Source of the DNA: Planctomycetota bacterium
GTDB lineage: Bacteria; Planctomycetota; Phycisphaerae; Phycisphaerales; UBA1924
Assembly (NCBI GenBank): GCA_023434205.1
Contig: JAEYTB010000198.1
Coordinates: 1-51,985 of the forward strand
Direction of reading: 5' to 3'
DNA length: 51,985 nt
The position numbers and the translations under genes were made by a program. Below, piece by piece: positions 8,335-16,946 of the stretch (the stretch's first letter is position 1; each line of letters starts with the position of its first letter). The notes under the pieces are model-generated. The model was given only the letters and a program-made list of their open reading frames with translations. It ran no database searches and was not told the origin of the DNA.

Positions 8335-10713
8335 TCAGGGCTCGCAGCCGCCCGTCACCAGCAGCGCAAAGAACCGCTCGATATCGGCGTCCGTGCCCGT
8401 ATCGCCGTCGCCGTTGATGTCGGTGTCCAGGCACAGCGCACAGCAGTCGCCCGCGAGGCAGGCGAAGAACGCCTCGATATCGGCGTCGGTGCCGGTGTCG
8501 TGGTCGCCGTCAAAGTCCGTGGGGCACTGCCACACGCGGGCGCTCGCCAGGGGCATCAGCACGACGCTGCGGCCGGCCTCCTGGACCGTGATCTCGAACG
8601 AGTCGGTGCGATAGTCGGCCGGGTCCGCGGCGGTCATCACAAACTCAAACTCGCCGGGGGCGGTCTGTGCCGCGGGGCCGGCGGCGATGTTGCCCGGCCC
8701 ACCGTCGACGCGCCGGATGGTCACCGTCATACCCGGGGTGGTGACGGGCTCGCCCCGCCAGTCTCGAAGGGCCACGCGAAGAAGCCCGGCATTGCCGAGG
8801 ATGAGCCGGGCATCGGTGGTGCGAGACTGCACGGCGTCAACCTTGCCCGTGAGCCCCGCGCGCCAGGCATCAAACTGGGCCTGGAGTTGAAACACAGGGT
8901 CTGGCGCGCCCGCGGCCTGGTTGGGGACATTCAGGGTGAGGAAGTAGTTGCCCCCGCCCGTGCCGCTCTGGGGCGGGAAAGAGCCGTCGGGGCGGGCGGT
9001 CGAGACCCCCACCGCCCCCTGGGTGACGATCGGGTACACGATGTCCGTGCGGCCGTCGGCGTTGAGGTCCGAAGCGGTGATGCGGTTGATCCCGAAGAAC
9101 ACGGGCGAGTCGCTGCCCATGACGAACGTGCCGCTTGCGGAGCCCACCAGCGTGAAGAATCGGCTGGCGGTGGTGCCCATGGCGAGGTCGGCGTGGCCAT
9201 CGGCGTTGAAGTCGCCGGTGACGATCTCGGTGGGCGCGGCCGCGAGCGGAAGGGTCTGCGCGAGCGAGAACAGCCCCGATCCGTCGTTGAAGTAGATCGT
9301 GACGCTTGGCGAGACGCCCTGATTGGCGCACGCCGCGTCAATGAAGCCGTCGCCGTTGAAGTCGGCCAGGGCCACGGACTGCGGCGAAGGGGGCGTGAGC
9401 ACGGGCGTCGAGGCGGTGTACGTGCCGTTGTTGTTGCCCTTGAGGACCAGGAGGCGGGCCGTGCCGCGGGAGACGACGACGGCGTCCAGCGAGTTGTTGC
9501 CGTCGATGTCCGCGATGGCGAACCCGGTGGGGCCGGTCCCGGCGCCGCGTGTGAGCGGGGCTTGGAGCGCTCCAGCTCCGTCGTTGAGGGCCGTGGCGAG
9601 CATGGCGTTGGTGGTGAGGGCGACGACGTCCGGCCCGTTCTGAGCGTCGATGTCGCGGATGGCCAGCCACGAGCCGATGCCCGGGAGCGGCTGGGTGATG
9701 CTCGGGCCGAAGGCCGTGCCGCCAAGGCCAGGCTTGACGCTGATGACGGTGTCCGTCAGCGTCACAAGATCGGCCACGGTGTCGCCGGTGATGTCGGCGA
9801 AGCGCAGAACCCGTGAGCCGGGGGCGATGGCCTGGTTGGGCCCAGCGGGGCCGAACTGCGCGAAGCGTGCCCCGGGGGCGGACTGGTTTGCACGGAGCGA
9901 GATGGTCGCCGCGGCGGTCGCGTTGAGGACGGCAAGGTCAGGCCGGCCGTCCGCGTTGATGTCCGTCACCGCGGCGTGCGAGGACGAGGGGCCGGTGGCG
10001 TAAACCCCCGTGGCGCCGTCGCGGTCGCCCGCGCGGGCGACGATCATGTAGCCGATGTGCGCGGACTTGGTGAACGTGGGCGGGGGCGCGCCGCAGGAGG
10101 TAACCCCGCCCGGGCACGAGCAGCGGCCATCGCCGCCCATGGCGCGGGCCGCCTCCATGCTGGCCATGAGCCGGGCGGGGAGGTCGCCATCGGTGTTGCG
10201 GAGCGCATCCACCGCCGCCTGCACGACCGGCGCGCCGGTGAGCACGTTGCCCTGCACGGCGTAGACCACGTGGCCGGCGCGTCCGGCGTACGAGTACAGG
10301 AACTCGCCGGTCTGGCCCCCCGCCCACGCGCCGGCGTCCTGGCCGGTAAAGGTGGCGGCACGGCCGCGGGTGTCCACGATGCCGTATTGGCGGAGGGTGT
10401 GGCTCGAGTCGAAGACGGAGAGCGCCGTCACGATCTCCGCGGGTGCGAGCCCCTCGGCCATGCGGTCACGGATAAAGGTGCGGTTGTACTGGGTGGTGTC
10501 GCTGGCCGATTGGGCCGTCGCCGCCCCGACCCCGACGATGACCACCGGCGTGCGACCCTGGAGGTCGAGCGCGGTCAGGCAGGTACACGAGCCCAGTGCG
10601 ATCTCACCGCTGCGCGTGTCAACCAGGATGATCGACCATGTCGCGAGGGACGGCGCGACCGTGGTGCACAGGGCTGCGGCGCCGACCAGGCCCAGGATGG
10701 TGCGAGTTGGCAT
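8335..10713 (-). CDS. Secreted DUF1028 Ntn-hydrolase-like protein with FG-GAP repeats and dockerin-like tail (B)
   Basis: Exported multidomain protein of 792 residues. ATG 10713 is chosen because GGAGG lies 4 nt upstream and a signal peptide follows at once. Residues 25-235 match the DUF1028 family (TWSIILVDTRSGEIALGSC), placed in the Ntn-hydrolase superfamily. Predicted signal cleavage after Ala24 would leave Thr25 as N-terminal residue, the position of the Ntn nucleophile. Residues 250-600 hold about seven FG-GAP/VCBS units (TDINADGRPDLAVLN, ADFNGDGFIDAACA, SDLNADGRTDIVYP), usual in calcium-binding beta-propellers. After a beta-rich linker come two dockerin-like units (DFDGDHDTGTDADIEAFF, DINGDGDTGTDADIERFF). 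Substrate unknown. The combination of domains is unusual. Confidence 0.88.
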   Translation of the reverse strand: MPTRTILGLVGAAALCTTVAPSLATWSIILVDTRSGEIALGSCTCLTALDLQGRTPVVIVGVGAATAQSASDTTQYNRTFIRDRMAEGLAPAEIVTALSVFDSSHTLRQYGIVDTRGRAATFTGQDAGAWAGGQTGEFLYSYAGRAGHVVYAVQGNVLTGAPVVQAAVDALRNTDGDLPARLMASMEAARAMGGDGRCSCPGGVTSCGAPPPTFTKSAHIGYMIVARAGDRDGATGVYATGPSSSHAAVTDINADGRPDLAVLNATAAATISLRANQSAPGARFAQFGPAGPNQAIAPGSRVLRFADITGDTVADLVTLTDTVISVKPGLGGTAFGPSITQPLPGIGSWLAIRDIDAQNGPDVVALTTNAMLATALNDGAGALQAPLTRGAGTGPTGFAIADIDGNNSLDAVVVSRGTARLLVLKGNNNGTYTASTPVLTPPSPQSVALADFNGDGFIDAACANQGVSPSVTIYFNDGSGLFSLAQTLPLAAAPTEIVTGDFNADGHADLAMGTTASRFFTLVGSASGTFVMGSDSPVFFGINRITASDLNADGRTDIVYPIVTQGAVGVSTARPDGSFPPQSGTGGGNYFLTLNVPNQAAGAPDPVFQLQAQFDAWRAGLTGKVDAVQSRTTDARLILGNAGLLRVALRDWRGEPVTTPGMTVTIRRVDGGPGNIAAGPAAQTAPGEFEFVMTAADPADYRTDSFEITVQEAGRSVVLMPLASARVWQCPTDFDGDHDTGTDADIEAFFACLAGDCCALCLDTDINGDGDTGTDADIERFFALLVTGGCEP

Positions 10714-10784
10714 GGTGCCTCCGGAAGAGCAGCCTACCCCGGAAGCGGGCAGGCCCCAAGCCTTTGTTTGCCGGAGGCGGGCCA

Positions 10785-11903
10785 TCAACGCTGCAGGGCA
10801 CGCAGGACGGCGGCGGCGGTCGCAGCGACGAGCGGGTCCTCGGCGGGGTCGGAGGCGAGTTCCTGGACCCTGGCAAGCAGCGCGGGGTCGGGCCGGCGGC
10901 GGAGCAAGTTCCCCGCCGCGATGAGGGCGTTGCGCTTCATCATCGCGAGGGTCGCACGCTTCATCGCGGAGTTGCGGAAGGCTTCCCGCCTCGCGGCAGC
11001 GTCCCAGTTGAGGACATCGAGCAGGGGGAGGTCGGCGGTGCGCGAGCGGTAGGCGTCGTGCCGGTGCGGGAGGTCGGGGTCGGGGCGGGGCGAGTTGTGC
11101 GGGCACACCTCCTGACAGACATCACAGCCGTACACCCAGTCCCCCATCGGCGCATGGAGCGACGGGTCGACCTGGTCACGGTGCTCGATGGTGAGGTAGG
11201 AGATACAGCGCGAGCCGTCCACGCTCCACGGCGTGATAGCGCCGGTGGGGCAGGCGTCGATGCAGCGGGTGCAGGTGCCGCAGTGGTCGCTGGTGGCCTC
11301 CGATTCGGGGGTGGCGATGAGCGGCAGCGTGGTCGCCACACCGCCCAAAAGCAGGTAGCTGCCCAGGCGCGGGTTGATGATCATCGTGTTCTTGGCCTGC
11401 CAGCCCAGCCCGGCGCGCTGCGCGAGTTCCCGCTCGAGCACCGGCACGGTGTCCACGAACGACCGGAACCCCCAACCGGGGTACGCGGCCCGCAGCGCAT
11501 CGCTCAGGGCGTGCAGCCGCTTCTTGACGACCGCGTGGTAGTCCAGCCCTTGCGCGTACCGCGCGATCCGGCCGTGCTGGGCGGGCGCCTCCGGCTGCGG
11601 GTCGTTGCGGCTGGCGTAAAGGTCCGCGACCATGATGAACGCACGGGTGTCGGGGAACACCGCCGCGGGATCGAAGCGCAGATCGAGGTCCCGCTCGAGG
11701 TAGTCCATCTGCCCGTGGCGGCCTTCGCGGAGCCAGGCGAGGACTTCATCTCGCCAGCGGGTTGGCTGGGCGTGCGCAATGCCGGCGAGGGCGAATCCCA
11801 GTGCGCGGCAGCGGTCCAGCACATCGCGCGTCAGAACACCCGGCTCGGGGAGCGCGGACGGCGGGACGGGGCGGAACGTCGGCCTGTGGACCCGCGGCGG
11901 CAC
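10785..11903 (-). CDS. queG: Epoxyqueuosine reductase
   Basis: QueG performs the last step of queuosine synthesis, reducing epoxyqueuosine to queuosine in tRNA with a cobalamin cofactor and two [4Fe-4S] clusters. This 372-residue protein has the family's typical length. It shows the catalytic-domain segment FVDTVPVLERELAQRAGLGW, the ferredoxin-like cysteines CGTCTRCIDACP and the second set GCDVCQEVCPHN, and a C-terminal HEAT-like helical region. The start is a GTG at 11903 without a clear Shine-Dalgarno sequence; a TAGCAT hexamer lies 5 nt upstream. Only 15 nt separate it from the isomerase gene upstream on the same strand, so co-transcription is likely. No other queuosine gene is in the window. 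Confidence 0.96.
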   Translation of the reverse strand: MPPRVHRPTFRPVPPSALPEPGVLTRDVLDRCRALGFALAGIAHAQPTRWRDEVLAWLREGRHGQMDYLERDLDLRFDPAAVFPDTRAFIMVADLYASRNDPQPEAPAQHGRIARYAQGLDYHAVVKKRLHALSDALRAAYPGWGFRSFVDTVPVLERELAQRAGLGWQAKNTMIINPRLGSYLLLGGVATTLPLIATPESEATSDHCGTCTRCIDACPTGAITPWSVDGSRCISYLTIEHRDQVDPSLHAPMGDWVYGCDVCQEVCPHNSPRPDPDLPHRHDAYRSRTADLPLLDVLNWDAAARREAFRNSAMKRATLAMMKRNALIAAGNLLRRRPDPALLARVQELASDPAEDPLVAATAAAVLRALQR

Positions 11904-11918
11904 GCCTGATGCTAGCGG

Positions 11919-12791
11919 TCAGGTGCGGACGCGCTGGAGGTCGGGCCGAGGGCCCTGCCGCATCGACGGCCCCATCCACTCGAACAGCCGTCGGGCGGAG
12001 GCAGCCAGCACCGTGCCGGGGTCCTCCACCTTGGCCGGGTCCATCCACGCGCGGTCATACTCGTACACCACCCATCCCGGGAAGCCGGCCCTGGCGAGGG
12101 CTTCCACGGCGGGACGATTCGGCACCTGGCCCTCCCCCAGGACGCACGGCCGGCCCTTGTTGAAGTCGCGCACCTTGAGGCAGGCGAGCCGATCGCTCAG
12201 AACGTTGATGCCCGCCACAGGGTCTTCGCCCGCGGCGGCGGCGACGGCGACGGAGTAGGCCGCGACCAGGAGCGGGCTGTTGACCAGGTCCAACAGCTCG
12301 GCGAGTTGCGGGGCGGTGCTGAACGAGCCGCCGTTCTCGAGCATGACCTTGACGCCGCTGTTGCGGGCATAGTCGCACGCCTTGGCCAGGCGCGAGGCGA
12401 TGCGGGCCATGGCCGAGCCGCGCTTCTCGTTGCCGATGATCTCAAAGCCGAAGACGCGGACGTAGGGGACCTCAAGACGGAGCGCGAGGTCGATGGCGCT
12501 CTTGGTCTCTCGGATGGAGCCCTCGTGGTCGAGGAGGTTCCCGATCACCGGCGGGGTGATGGGGTCGTCGTACCGGATGGAAGTGGCCAGCAAGACCAGC
12601 TCCAGCCCGGCACGCTCAAGGAGCAGGCGGGCCTTCTGCGGGGACGTGAGCGCCGGGTCGCACGCGAAGTGGGTGGAGCCGTACCCGAAGGTGCGGAGCT
12701 CGCACCCGAGGTACCCCCACGCTCCGGCGTGCTGGGCGATGCGGTCCAGGGTCCATTCCGGACAGGCCACGGTGCTAAAGGCGGGTTTCAT
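11919..12791 (-). CDS. Sugar phosphate isomerase/epimerase, xylose-isomerase-like TIM barrel
   Basis: Cytoplasmic TIM-barrel protein of 290 residues in the AP-endonuclease-2/xylose-isomerase superfamily. The start (MKPAFSTVACPEWTLDRIA) is typical of these proteins, and metal-site strands are visible: YVRVFGFEI, VKVMLENGG and WVVYEYDRAW, the last two carrying the usual Glu. Members isomerise or epimerise sugars such as hydroxypyruvate, inosose or keto-sugars. I cannot tell the substrate, and no sugar transporter or dehydrogenase is nearby. A good sigma70-like promoter precedes it (12843-12870), and queG follows at 15 nt. Confidence 0.88.
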   Translation of the reverse strand: MKPAFSTVACPEWTLDRIAQHAGAWGYLGCELRTFGYGSTHFACDPALTSPQKARLLLERAGLELVLLATSIRYDDPITPPVIGNLLDHEGSIRETKSAIDLALRLEVPYVRVFGFEIIGNEKRGSAMARIASRLAKACDYARNSGVKVMLENGGSFSTAPQLAELLDLVNSPLLVAAYSVAVAAAAGEDPVAGINVLSDRLACLKVRDFNKGRPCVLGEGQVPNRPAVEALARAGFPGWVVYEYDRAWMDPAKVEDPGTVLAASARRLFEWMGPSMRQGPRPDLQRVRT

Positions 12792-13101
12792 GAGCGGGAG
12801 GCCCTTGGTGCAGGCGGGTATGAGGGTTGCGTCGGGGGGGACATCCTACGGGTCTTGAGGAAAGCGTCAAATAATCACCCCGCCGGTCGAACCGCACGCA
12901 GGGGGCGGCGTCATCTCCACGTGTGTACGCGCACGGGGTGTTTTAGGCTAGCGGATGCTAAACCGCGCAAACCATCCCCCCCGCGGCAAGCCCCCCGTTT
13001 CTCGGTCGTTTTGGTGGCATCGTGTGGAGGTTTCTTTGTACGTTTCCCCTGTCAGGTATGCGTGGTCCAAGGGCATGCCGCCCGTAAGGAGCGTCCAGGT
13101 C
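12792..13101 (+). other. Divergent intergenic region
   Basis: This 310-nt spacer separates the leftward isomerase-queG pair from the rightward lipoprotein gene. It contains the isomerase promoter (12843-12870) and the AAGGAG ribosome site of the lipoprotein (13086-13091). An open frame runs in from 12955, but it lacks a ribosome site and family features before 13102. I see no RNA gene. Confidence 0.5.
12843..12870 (-). promoter_or_regulatory. Sigma70-like promoter of the isomerase-queG unit
   Basis: Reading leftward, TTGACG (12870-12865) and TAGGAT (12848-12843) are separated by 16 nt. Transcription would begin near 12836, giving a leader of about 45 nt to the ATG at 12791. Confidence 0.5.
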
Positions 13102-13395
13102 ATGGCCTACTCCGCCGCGCAAGCTCCCCTCATCACGGTGCGGCGGGGGGCAGGCCTCCTGCTCGCCGTGGCCTTCTTCTCCGCCCTTGCGGGCGGCTGC
13201 TCTTCGAGTTCGAACGGGCGCGAGGCCTACTTCGCGGCACGGTCCGCGGGCGTGATGTACCAGTCCGGGACGGGCGAATCGCGCATGTCGCTGGCTCCCC
13301 CCAGCATCTTCGCGGACAACGACCAGGCGCTGGCGGCGCGGAACGGACCGGTGACCGATGTCACCCGCTGGACCGACGCGGGCCTGGAGCGCTGA
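13102..13395 (+). CDS. Small predicted lipoprotein
   Basis: Predicted lipoprotein of 97 residues. ATG 13102 is chosen because AAGGAG (13086-13091) is 10 nt upstream and a signal sequence follows. A hydrophobic stretch (LLLAVAFFSALAGG) ends in Cys33, which would be lipidated; the residue at -3 is Ala rather than the usual Leu, so the lipobox is slightly off consensus. A serine linker (SSSSNG) leads to a short polar domain of about 60 residues that I do not recognise. The dioxygenase gene begins 74 nt downstream on the same strand, with its own ribosome site; a shared transcript is possible. Confidence 0.72.
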   Translation: MAYSAAQAPLITVRRGAGLLLAVAFFSALAGGCSSSSNGREAYFAARSAGVMYQSGTGESRMSLAPPSIFADNDQALAARNGPVTDVTRWTDAGLER

Positions 13396-13469
13396 CGGGC
13401 ATCGCCTGAAAGCCGGGTGGCGGACGCGTACGCTCAGGCAGGCGCCCGGTGCGCCAGCGGAGCTGCGCC

Positions 13470-14342
13470 ATGTCCTACGGACCGTCCGACCCGTCCGCCT
13501 CGCGTGACCCACAGGGGATGCACACCGACCTCAAGAGCAAGCTGGACTACGCCGGGTACCTGCACCTGGAGCAGGTGCTGTCGGCGCAGCGCCCGCTGAG
13601 CAGCCCGCAGCACCACGACGAGCTGCTCTTCATCATCCAGCACCAGACCACGGAGCTCTGGTTCAAGCTGATCGTGCACGAGCTGAAGGCGGCGTTGCGG
13701 CTGGTGGCGGAGGACAAGCTGGAGCCCACGTTCAAAATCCTGGCGCGGGTCAAGCACATCCAGGCGCAGCTCTTCAACCAGTGGAGCGTCCTGGCGACGC
13801 TCACGCCCAGCGAGTACGTGCAGTTCCGGCATGTCCTGGGGCCCAGCAGCGGCATCCAGAGCTACCAGCACCGGCAGATCGAGTTCATGCTGGGCCGCAA
13901 GGACCGGCGGATGCTGGCGGTCTTCCAGCACAAGCCGCTGATCTACCGCGAACTGGAAGACACGCTCACCGCCCCCGGCCTCTACGACGAGACGCTGCGG
14001 CTGATGGCGCGCCGTGGGCTGGCGATCCCCCGCGAAGTGCTGGACCGCGACGTGACCGAGCCGCACAAGCCGCACCCGGGCGTCGTCGCCGCGTTCAAGC
14101 AGGTCTACGAGCACCCCGACCGCCACTGGGACCTGTACGAAATGGCCGAGAAGCTTGTGGACGTGGACGAGCAGTACTCGCTCTGGCGGTACCGGCACGT
14201 CAAGGTCGTGGAGCGCGTGATCGGCTTCAAACGCGGCACCGGCGGCACGGCGGGCGTGGCCTACCTGCGGCAGATGGTGGACGACCGCCTCTTCCCGGAA
14301 CTGTGGGACGTGCGCACGGAGATCGAAGAGGTCCGCGGCTGA
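13470..14342 (+). CDS. kynA: Tryptophan 2,3-dioxygenase
   Basis: Heme enzyme that opens the indole ring of L-tryptophan to N-formylkynurenine, the first step of the kynurenine route. The 290-residue length fits bacterial enzymes. Diagnostic parts are His58 in FIIQHQTTELWFKL (active site), the SSGIQSYQHRQIE segment, the axial heme ligand His243 in RYRHVKVVERVIG, and GTGGT at 256-260 near the substrate. ATG 13470 has GGAG 7 nt upstream; an upstream in-frame GTG at 13449 is less likely. No formamidase or kynureninase gene is adjacent. The 4-hydroxyphenylpyruvate dioxygenase at 26.4 kb is the other aromatic-ring catabolic gene here. Confidence 0.95.
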   Translation: MSYGPSDPSASRDPQGMHTDLKSKLDYAGYLHLEQVLSAQRPLSSPQHHDELLFIIQHQTTELWFKLIVHELKAALRLVAEDKLEPTFKILARVKHIQAQLFNQWSVLATLTPSEYVQFRHVLGPSSGIQSYQHRQIEFMLGRKDRRMLAVFQHKPLIYRELEDTLTAPGLYDETLRLMARRGLAIPREVLDRDVTEPHKPHPGVVAAFKQVYEHPDRHWDLYEMAEKLVDVDEQYSLWRYRHVKVVERVIGFKRGTGGTAGVAYLRQMVDDRLFPELWDVRTEIEEVRG

Positions 14343-14351
14343 AGCCCGGCC

Positions 14352-15539
14352 TCAGGGGTCGGCCGGCGGCGCGACCTTGAGGATCGCCTGCTCAAAGCGA
14401 CGCGCCCAGGCCTGCTCGTGGTGCTCGCCGCCCTCTTCAATGAAGACCTTGTGCTCGACCGCCTGCGCCGCCAGAGCGCGGCCCAGCCTGCGCGCCAGGG
14501 TAATCAGCTCCTGGTTCGCCGGCGCCACCGGATCGCCCATGGCGGTGACGGCCCGCTCGCGCGTGCCCATATCGATCCACACGCGGGCTCCCGAAAGCCC
14601 GCCGGCGTCCTTCTCCAGCTGCGTGACAAGGCGGCCGTCGTCCCAGGTGAGGGCGGGGGACATCGCGATCACGCCGCCGAACATCCCCGGGTTGCGCCGG
14701 GCGACCTCAAGCGACGAGATCGCGCCCAGGGAGGACCCGCCGATCAAGGTGTGCTGGGGTCCGGTCTGGACCCGGTACTCCTTCTCGATGAAGGGTCGCA
14801 CATCCCGGAGCAGAAACGCCTCGTGGTCGGCGCCGCGTCCGCCCCCGCGCCGAGAATCGCGGGAGAAGCTGTACTCGTCGATCCGGCCGGGGCCCGCGTG
14901 GTCCATCCCCACGACGATCAGCGGGCGGACCTTCCCGGACTTCAGCAGCCGGGTCATGGTCTCATCGATCTCCCACTCCTGCCGGATGGTGCTGGTCGCC
15001 TTGTCGAAGCAGTTCTGCGCATCGTGCATATAGAGCACGCCGTAGCGGGCCTGGGGCTGGTCGTCGTAGCCCGGCGGGAGCCAGACACGAATCCGGCGCT
15101 CGCCGCCCAGGGACTTGGACGCGATCACGTGCTGGCGGAGCGTGCCCGTGACGGAGCTGACCCCGCTGCCCTCGCCCCATGCCGCAACCGTCGCCTCGAT
15201 CACCTGGTCCGCCCGCTCGATCGTGACCACACGGTTGGGCCGGTCAGAGCCGTCAGGGTTCTTCTCCACAGTGCCCCAGGTGCCACGGGTGATCTTGAAC
15301 TCCAGGCCCTCGCCCACTTTCAGGTCGAGTTCCGCGGCGTACACCCCGTTCTCCTCGCGGTGCAACCGCACCCCGTCGGCCTTCCACCCGCCGACGCTCG
15401 GCTTGCCGCCGGCGAGATAGATCGGCTCACTGGCCGGCGTGCCCGGGGGCACGCGCACCACGATCCGCACCTGGGCGGCCGCCGCGGCGGCGAGGGCAGA
15501 CAGGGCGAGCAGCGACGCGAGGAAGGCAGGCCTGATCAT
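14352..15539 (-). CDS. Exported esterase of the enterochelin-esterase type with N-terminal CBM20-like domain
   Basis: Exported alpha/beta hydrolase of 395 residues. A signal peptide (SLLALSALAAAAAAQ) is followed by a domain resembling the CBM20 starch-binding fold (residues 24-115: IVVRVPPGT, YLAGGKPSVGGW, FKITRGTWGTVEKN). The catalytic domain matches the esterase D/IroE group: RRIRVWLPPGY, VLYMHDAQNCFD, the nucleophile serine in IGGSSLGA and the likely catalytic histidine in EGGEHHEQAW. Its substrate is unknown; both a siderophore and an esterified glycan are possible. ATG 15539 has no Shine-Dalgarno sequence but a TACGAT hexamer 5 nt before it. The kinase gene ends 14 nt upstream. Confidence 0.85.
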   Translation of the reverse strand: MIRPAFLASLLALSALAAAAAAQVRIVVRVPPGTPASEPIYLAGGKPSVGGWKADGVRLHREENGVYAAELDLKVGEGLEFKITRGTWGTVEKNPDGSDRPNRVVTIERADQVIEATVAAWGEGSGVSSVTGTLRQHVIASKSLGGERRIRVWLPPGYDDQPQARYGVLYMHDAQNCFDKATSTIRQEWEIDETMTRLLKSGKVRPLIVVGMDHAGPGRIDEYSFSRDSRRGGGRGADHEAFLLRDVRPFIEKEYRVQTGPQHTLIGGSSLGAISSLEVARRNPGMFGGVIAMSPALTWDDGRLVTQLEKDAGGLSGARVWIDMGTRERAVTAMGDPVAPANQELITLARRLGRALAAQAVEHKVFIEEGGEHHEQAWARRFEQAILKVAPPADP

Positions 15540-15544
15540 GGGGG

Positions 15545-15550
15545 ATCGTA
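15545..15550 (-). promoter_or_regulatory. Candidate -10 box for a leaderless start
   Basis: Reading leftward, TACGAT lies 5 nt before the ATG at 15539. It falls in the short gap after the kinase stop, so readthrough from the kinase is an alternative. Confidence 0.3.
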
Positions 15551-15553
15551 CGG

Positions 15554-16405
15554 TCACGGCCGTGCCGGGTCGCCCGCGGGGAGGCGGACGGCGAAATCGG
15601 TGCCCCGCCCGGGCTCGGTGTGCACGTCGATGCGCCCGGCGTGGGCCTCGATAAGGCGGCGCGCGGTCGGGAGCCCCAGGCCCGTGCCGCCGCTCTTGGT
15701 GGTGAAGTAGGGCGTGAAGATCCGCGGCAGCACCAGCGGGTCGATGCCCGGGCCCGTGTCGATGACGTGGAGGACATTCACCGGGCGGCCCTGCGCATCC
15801 GACTCGCGGCTGGTGCGCAGGATCAGCTCGCGCGGGCCCTGCTTGACGGCGGACATCGCCTGCACCGCGTTGAGCAGCAGGTTGAGGACGGCCTGCTTGA
15901 GCTGCTGAGCGTCGATGCGGCCGGTGAGCGGCGTGGGCGAAAGATCGGTGCGGAGTTGAACGCCCTGCTGCTGGGCCTGTGGAAGAAAGAAGTCGCACAG
16001 CTCGTCGACGACGCGGTTGAGGTCAGCGTCGGCCAGGTCAAGCCGGATCTCCCCCGCGAAGTTGAGGAAGTCTGAGAGGATGCCGCGGAGACGCTCGACC
16101 TCGCGCCGCAGCGATGAGAGCCTGCGGGTGAGCCGCTGCTTGGAATCAGGGTCTACGCCGCTCAGCTCATCAAGCCCCTCGGCGAGGAGCTGCGCGTTGA
16201 GCCCGATGGTGGACAGCGGGTTCTTGATCTCGTGCGCGAGGCCGCCGGTCATGGCCCCCACTTCAGCCAGCCGCTCGGCCGAGCGGGCACGGCGCTCCGC
16301 CTCCTGGGCGCGGGCGAGCCAGCGTCGTGCCTGCCAATAGGACAGCGCCCCGGCGAGCAACCCGCCCGCCGCGAACCCACCAAGCCATGCCCAGCCCGTC
16401 GTCAC
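15554..16405 (-). CDS. Sensor histidine kinase, NtrB-like
   Basis: Membrane-anchored kinase of 283 residues. A single hydrophobic segment (WLGGFAAGGLLAGALSYW, 7-24) is followed by a coiled coil, the phosphoacceptor His59 in LAHEIKNPLS, and a full ATPase domain: N box LNLLLNAVQAM, G1 DTGPGID, F box FTPYFTTK and G2 GGTGLGL. There is no periplasmic sensor domain or PAS domain, so input must come through the membrane segment or a partner. GTG 16405 is chosen because longer starts run into the cold-shock gene; it has no Shine-Dalgarno sequence but GATACT 6 nt upstream. The cognate regulator is not adjacent. Confidence 0.92.
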   Translation of the reverse strand: MTTGWAWLGGFAAGGLLAGALSYWQARRWLARAQEAERRARSAERLAEVGAMTGGLAHEIKNPLSTIGLNAQLLAEGLDELSGVDPDSKQRLTRRLSSLRREVERLRGILSDFLNFAGEIRLDLADADLNRVVDELCDFFLPQAQQQGVQLRTDLSPTPLTGRIDAQQLKQAVLNLLLNAVQAMSAVKQGPRELILRTSRESDAQGRPVNVLHVIDTGPGIDPLVLPRIFTPYFTTKSGGTGLGLPTARRLIEAHAGRIDVHTEPGRGTDFAVRLPAGDPARP

Positions 16406-16411
16406 GGGGTG

Positions 16412-16417
16412 AGTATC
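16412..16417 (-). promoter_or_regulatory. Candidate -10 box for a leaderless start
   Basis: Reading leftward, GATACT lies 6 nt before the GTG at 16405, where no ribosome binding site is seen. It would give the kinase its own transcript separate from the cold-shock gene. Confidence 0.3.
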
Positions 16418-16466
16418 CGCGCGTCGCGGGCGGAAGCCAAGTGGCGCCCTGGAACCCCCAGCGGGC

Positions 16467-16757
16467 TCAGGCCGTGGGCCGCTGGCGCAGGGTGCGAGAG
16501 TACCCGCGCTTGGCGGTGCCGACCTCGACATCCTCCACGCGGCTGACCCGCGTGGCCTTCCAACCCTTGTCCGTTTTCGTGGCGTCGTAGTTGACGGTCG
16601 CCCCGTCCTTCAGGACGCGGAACCCATCGCCCTGGATAACCGTGTAGTGGGTGAAGATGTCCTGCCCCTCGGGGCCGACGATAAAGCCGAACCCTTTCCG
16701 CGGGTCGAACCACTTCACGAGCCCCTCTACGCCCTCAAGCTGGTTGTGTCCGTCCAT
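16467..16757 (-). CDS. Cold-shock-domain protein
   Basis: Single-stranded nucleic-acid-binding protein of 96 residues. The cold-shock domain shows EGLVKWFDPRKGFGFI with the RNP1 motif KGFGFI, followed by a variant RNP2 (DIFTHYT in place of the usual VFVHFS). Its 20-residue C-terminal tail is basic (KRGYSRTLRQR), longer than in CspA, and may add RNA affinity. GGGGAGG lies 7 nt before ATG 16757, a strong ribosome site. A sigma70-like promoter at 16947-16976 predicts a leader of about 180 nt, like the long regulatory leaders of enteric cold-shock genes. Confidence 0.93.
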   Translation of the reverse strand: MDGHNQLEGVEGLVKWFDPRKGFGFIVGPEGQDIFTHYTVIQGDGFRVLKDGATVNYDATKTDKGWKATRVSRVEDVEVGTAKRGYSRTLRQRPTA

Positions 16758-16940
16758 TTGCCGACCTCCCCGCAGTCGCGTCATTGCGGAGTCCGCCAGC
16801 GTCCACACCGCGCATGAGGAACGGCTGCTCATCATCCGCACGCAGAGCGCGCGGCTGGGGAGCGGTCTTAGCGCATCCTGAACGCATCACACAGGACCCA
16901 GCACCGGACCGTCCTTCCCCACGAATCGCGGGCCGATGGT
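16758..16940 (-). other. Long 5' leader of the cold-shock gene
   Basis: The predicted transcription start near 16940 leaves about 180 nt untranslated before ATG 16757. The stretch has no convincing gene. Temperature-dependent folding is a possibility by analogy with cspA, not something I can show here. Confidence 0.4.
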
Positions 16941-16946
16941 TTACCC

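Noticed and set aside
8257..10713. tRNA-Arg with adjacent protein B considered as an integration site
   Set aside because: There is no integrase, no repeated tRNA end and no change in base composition beside it.
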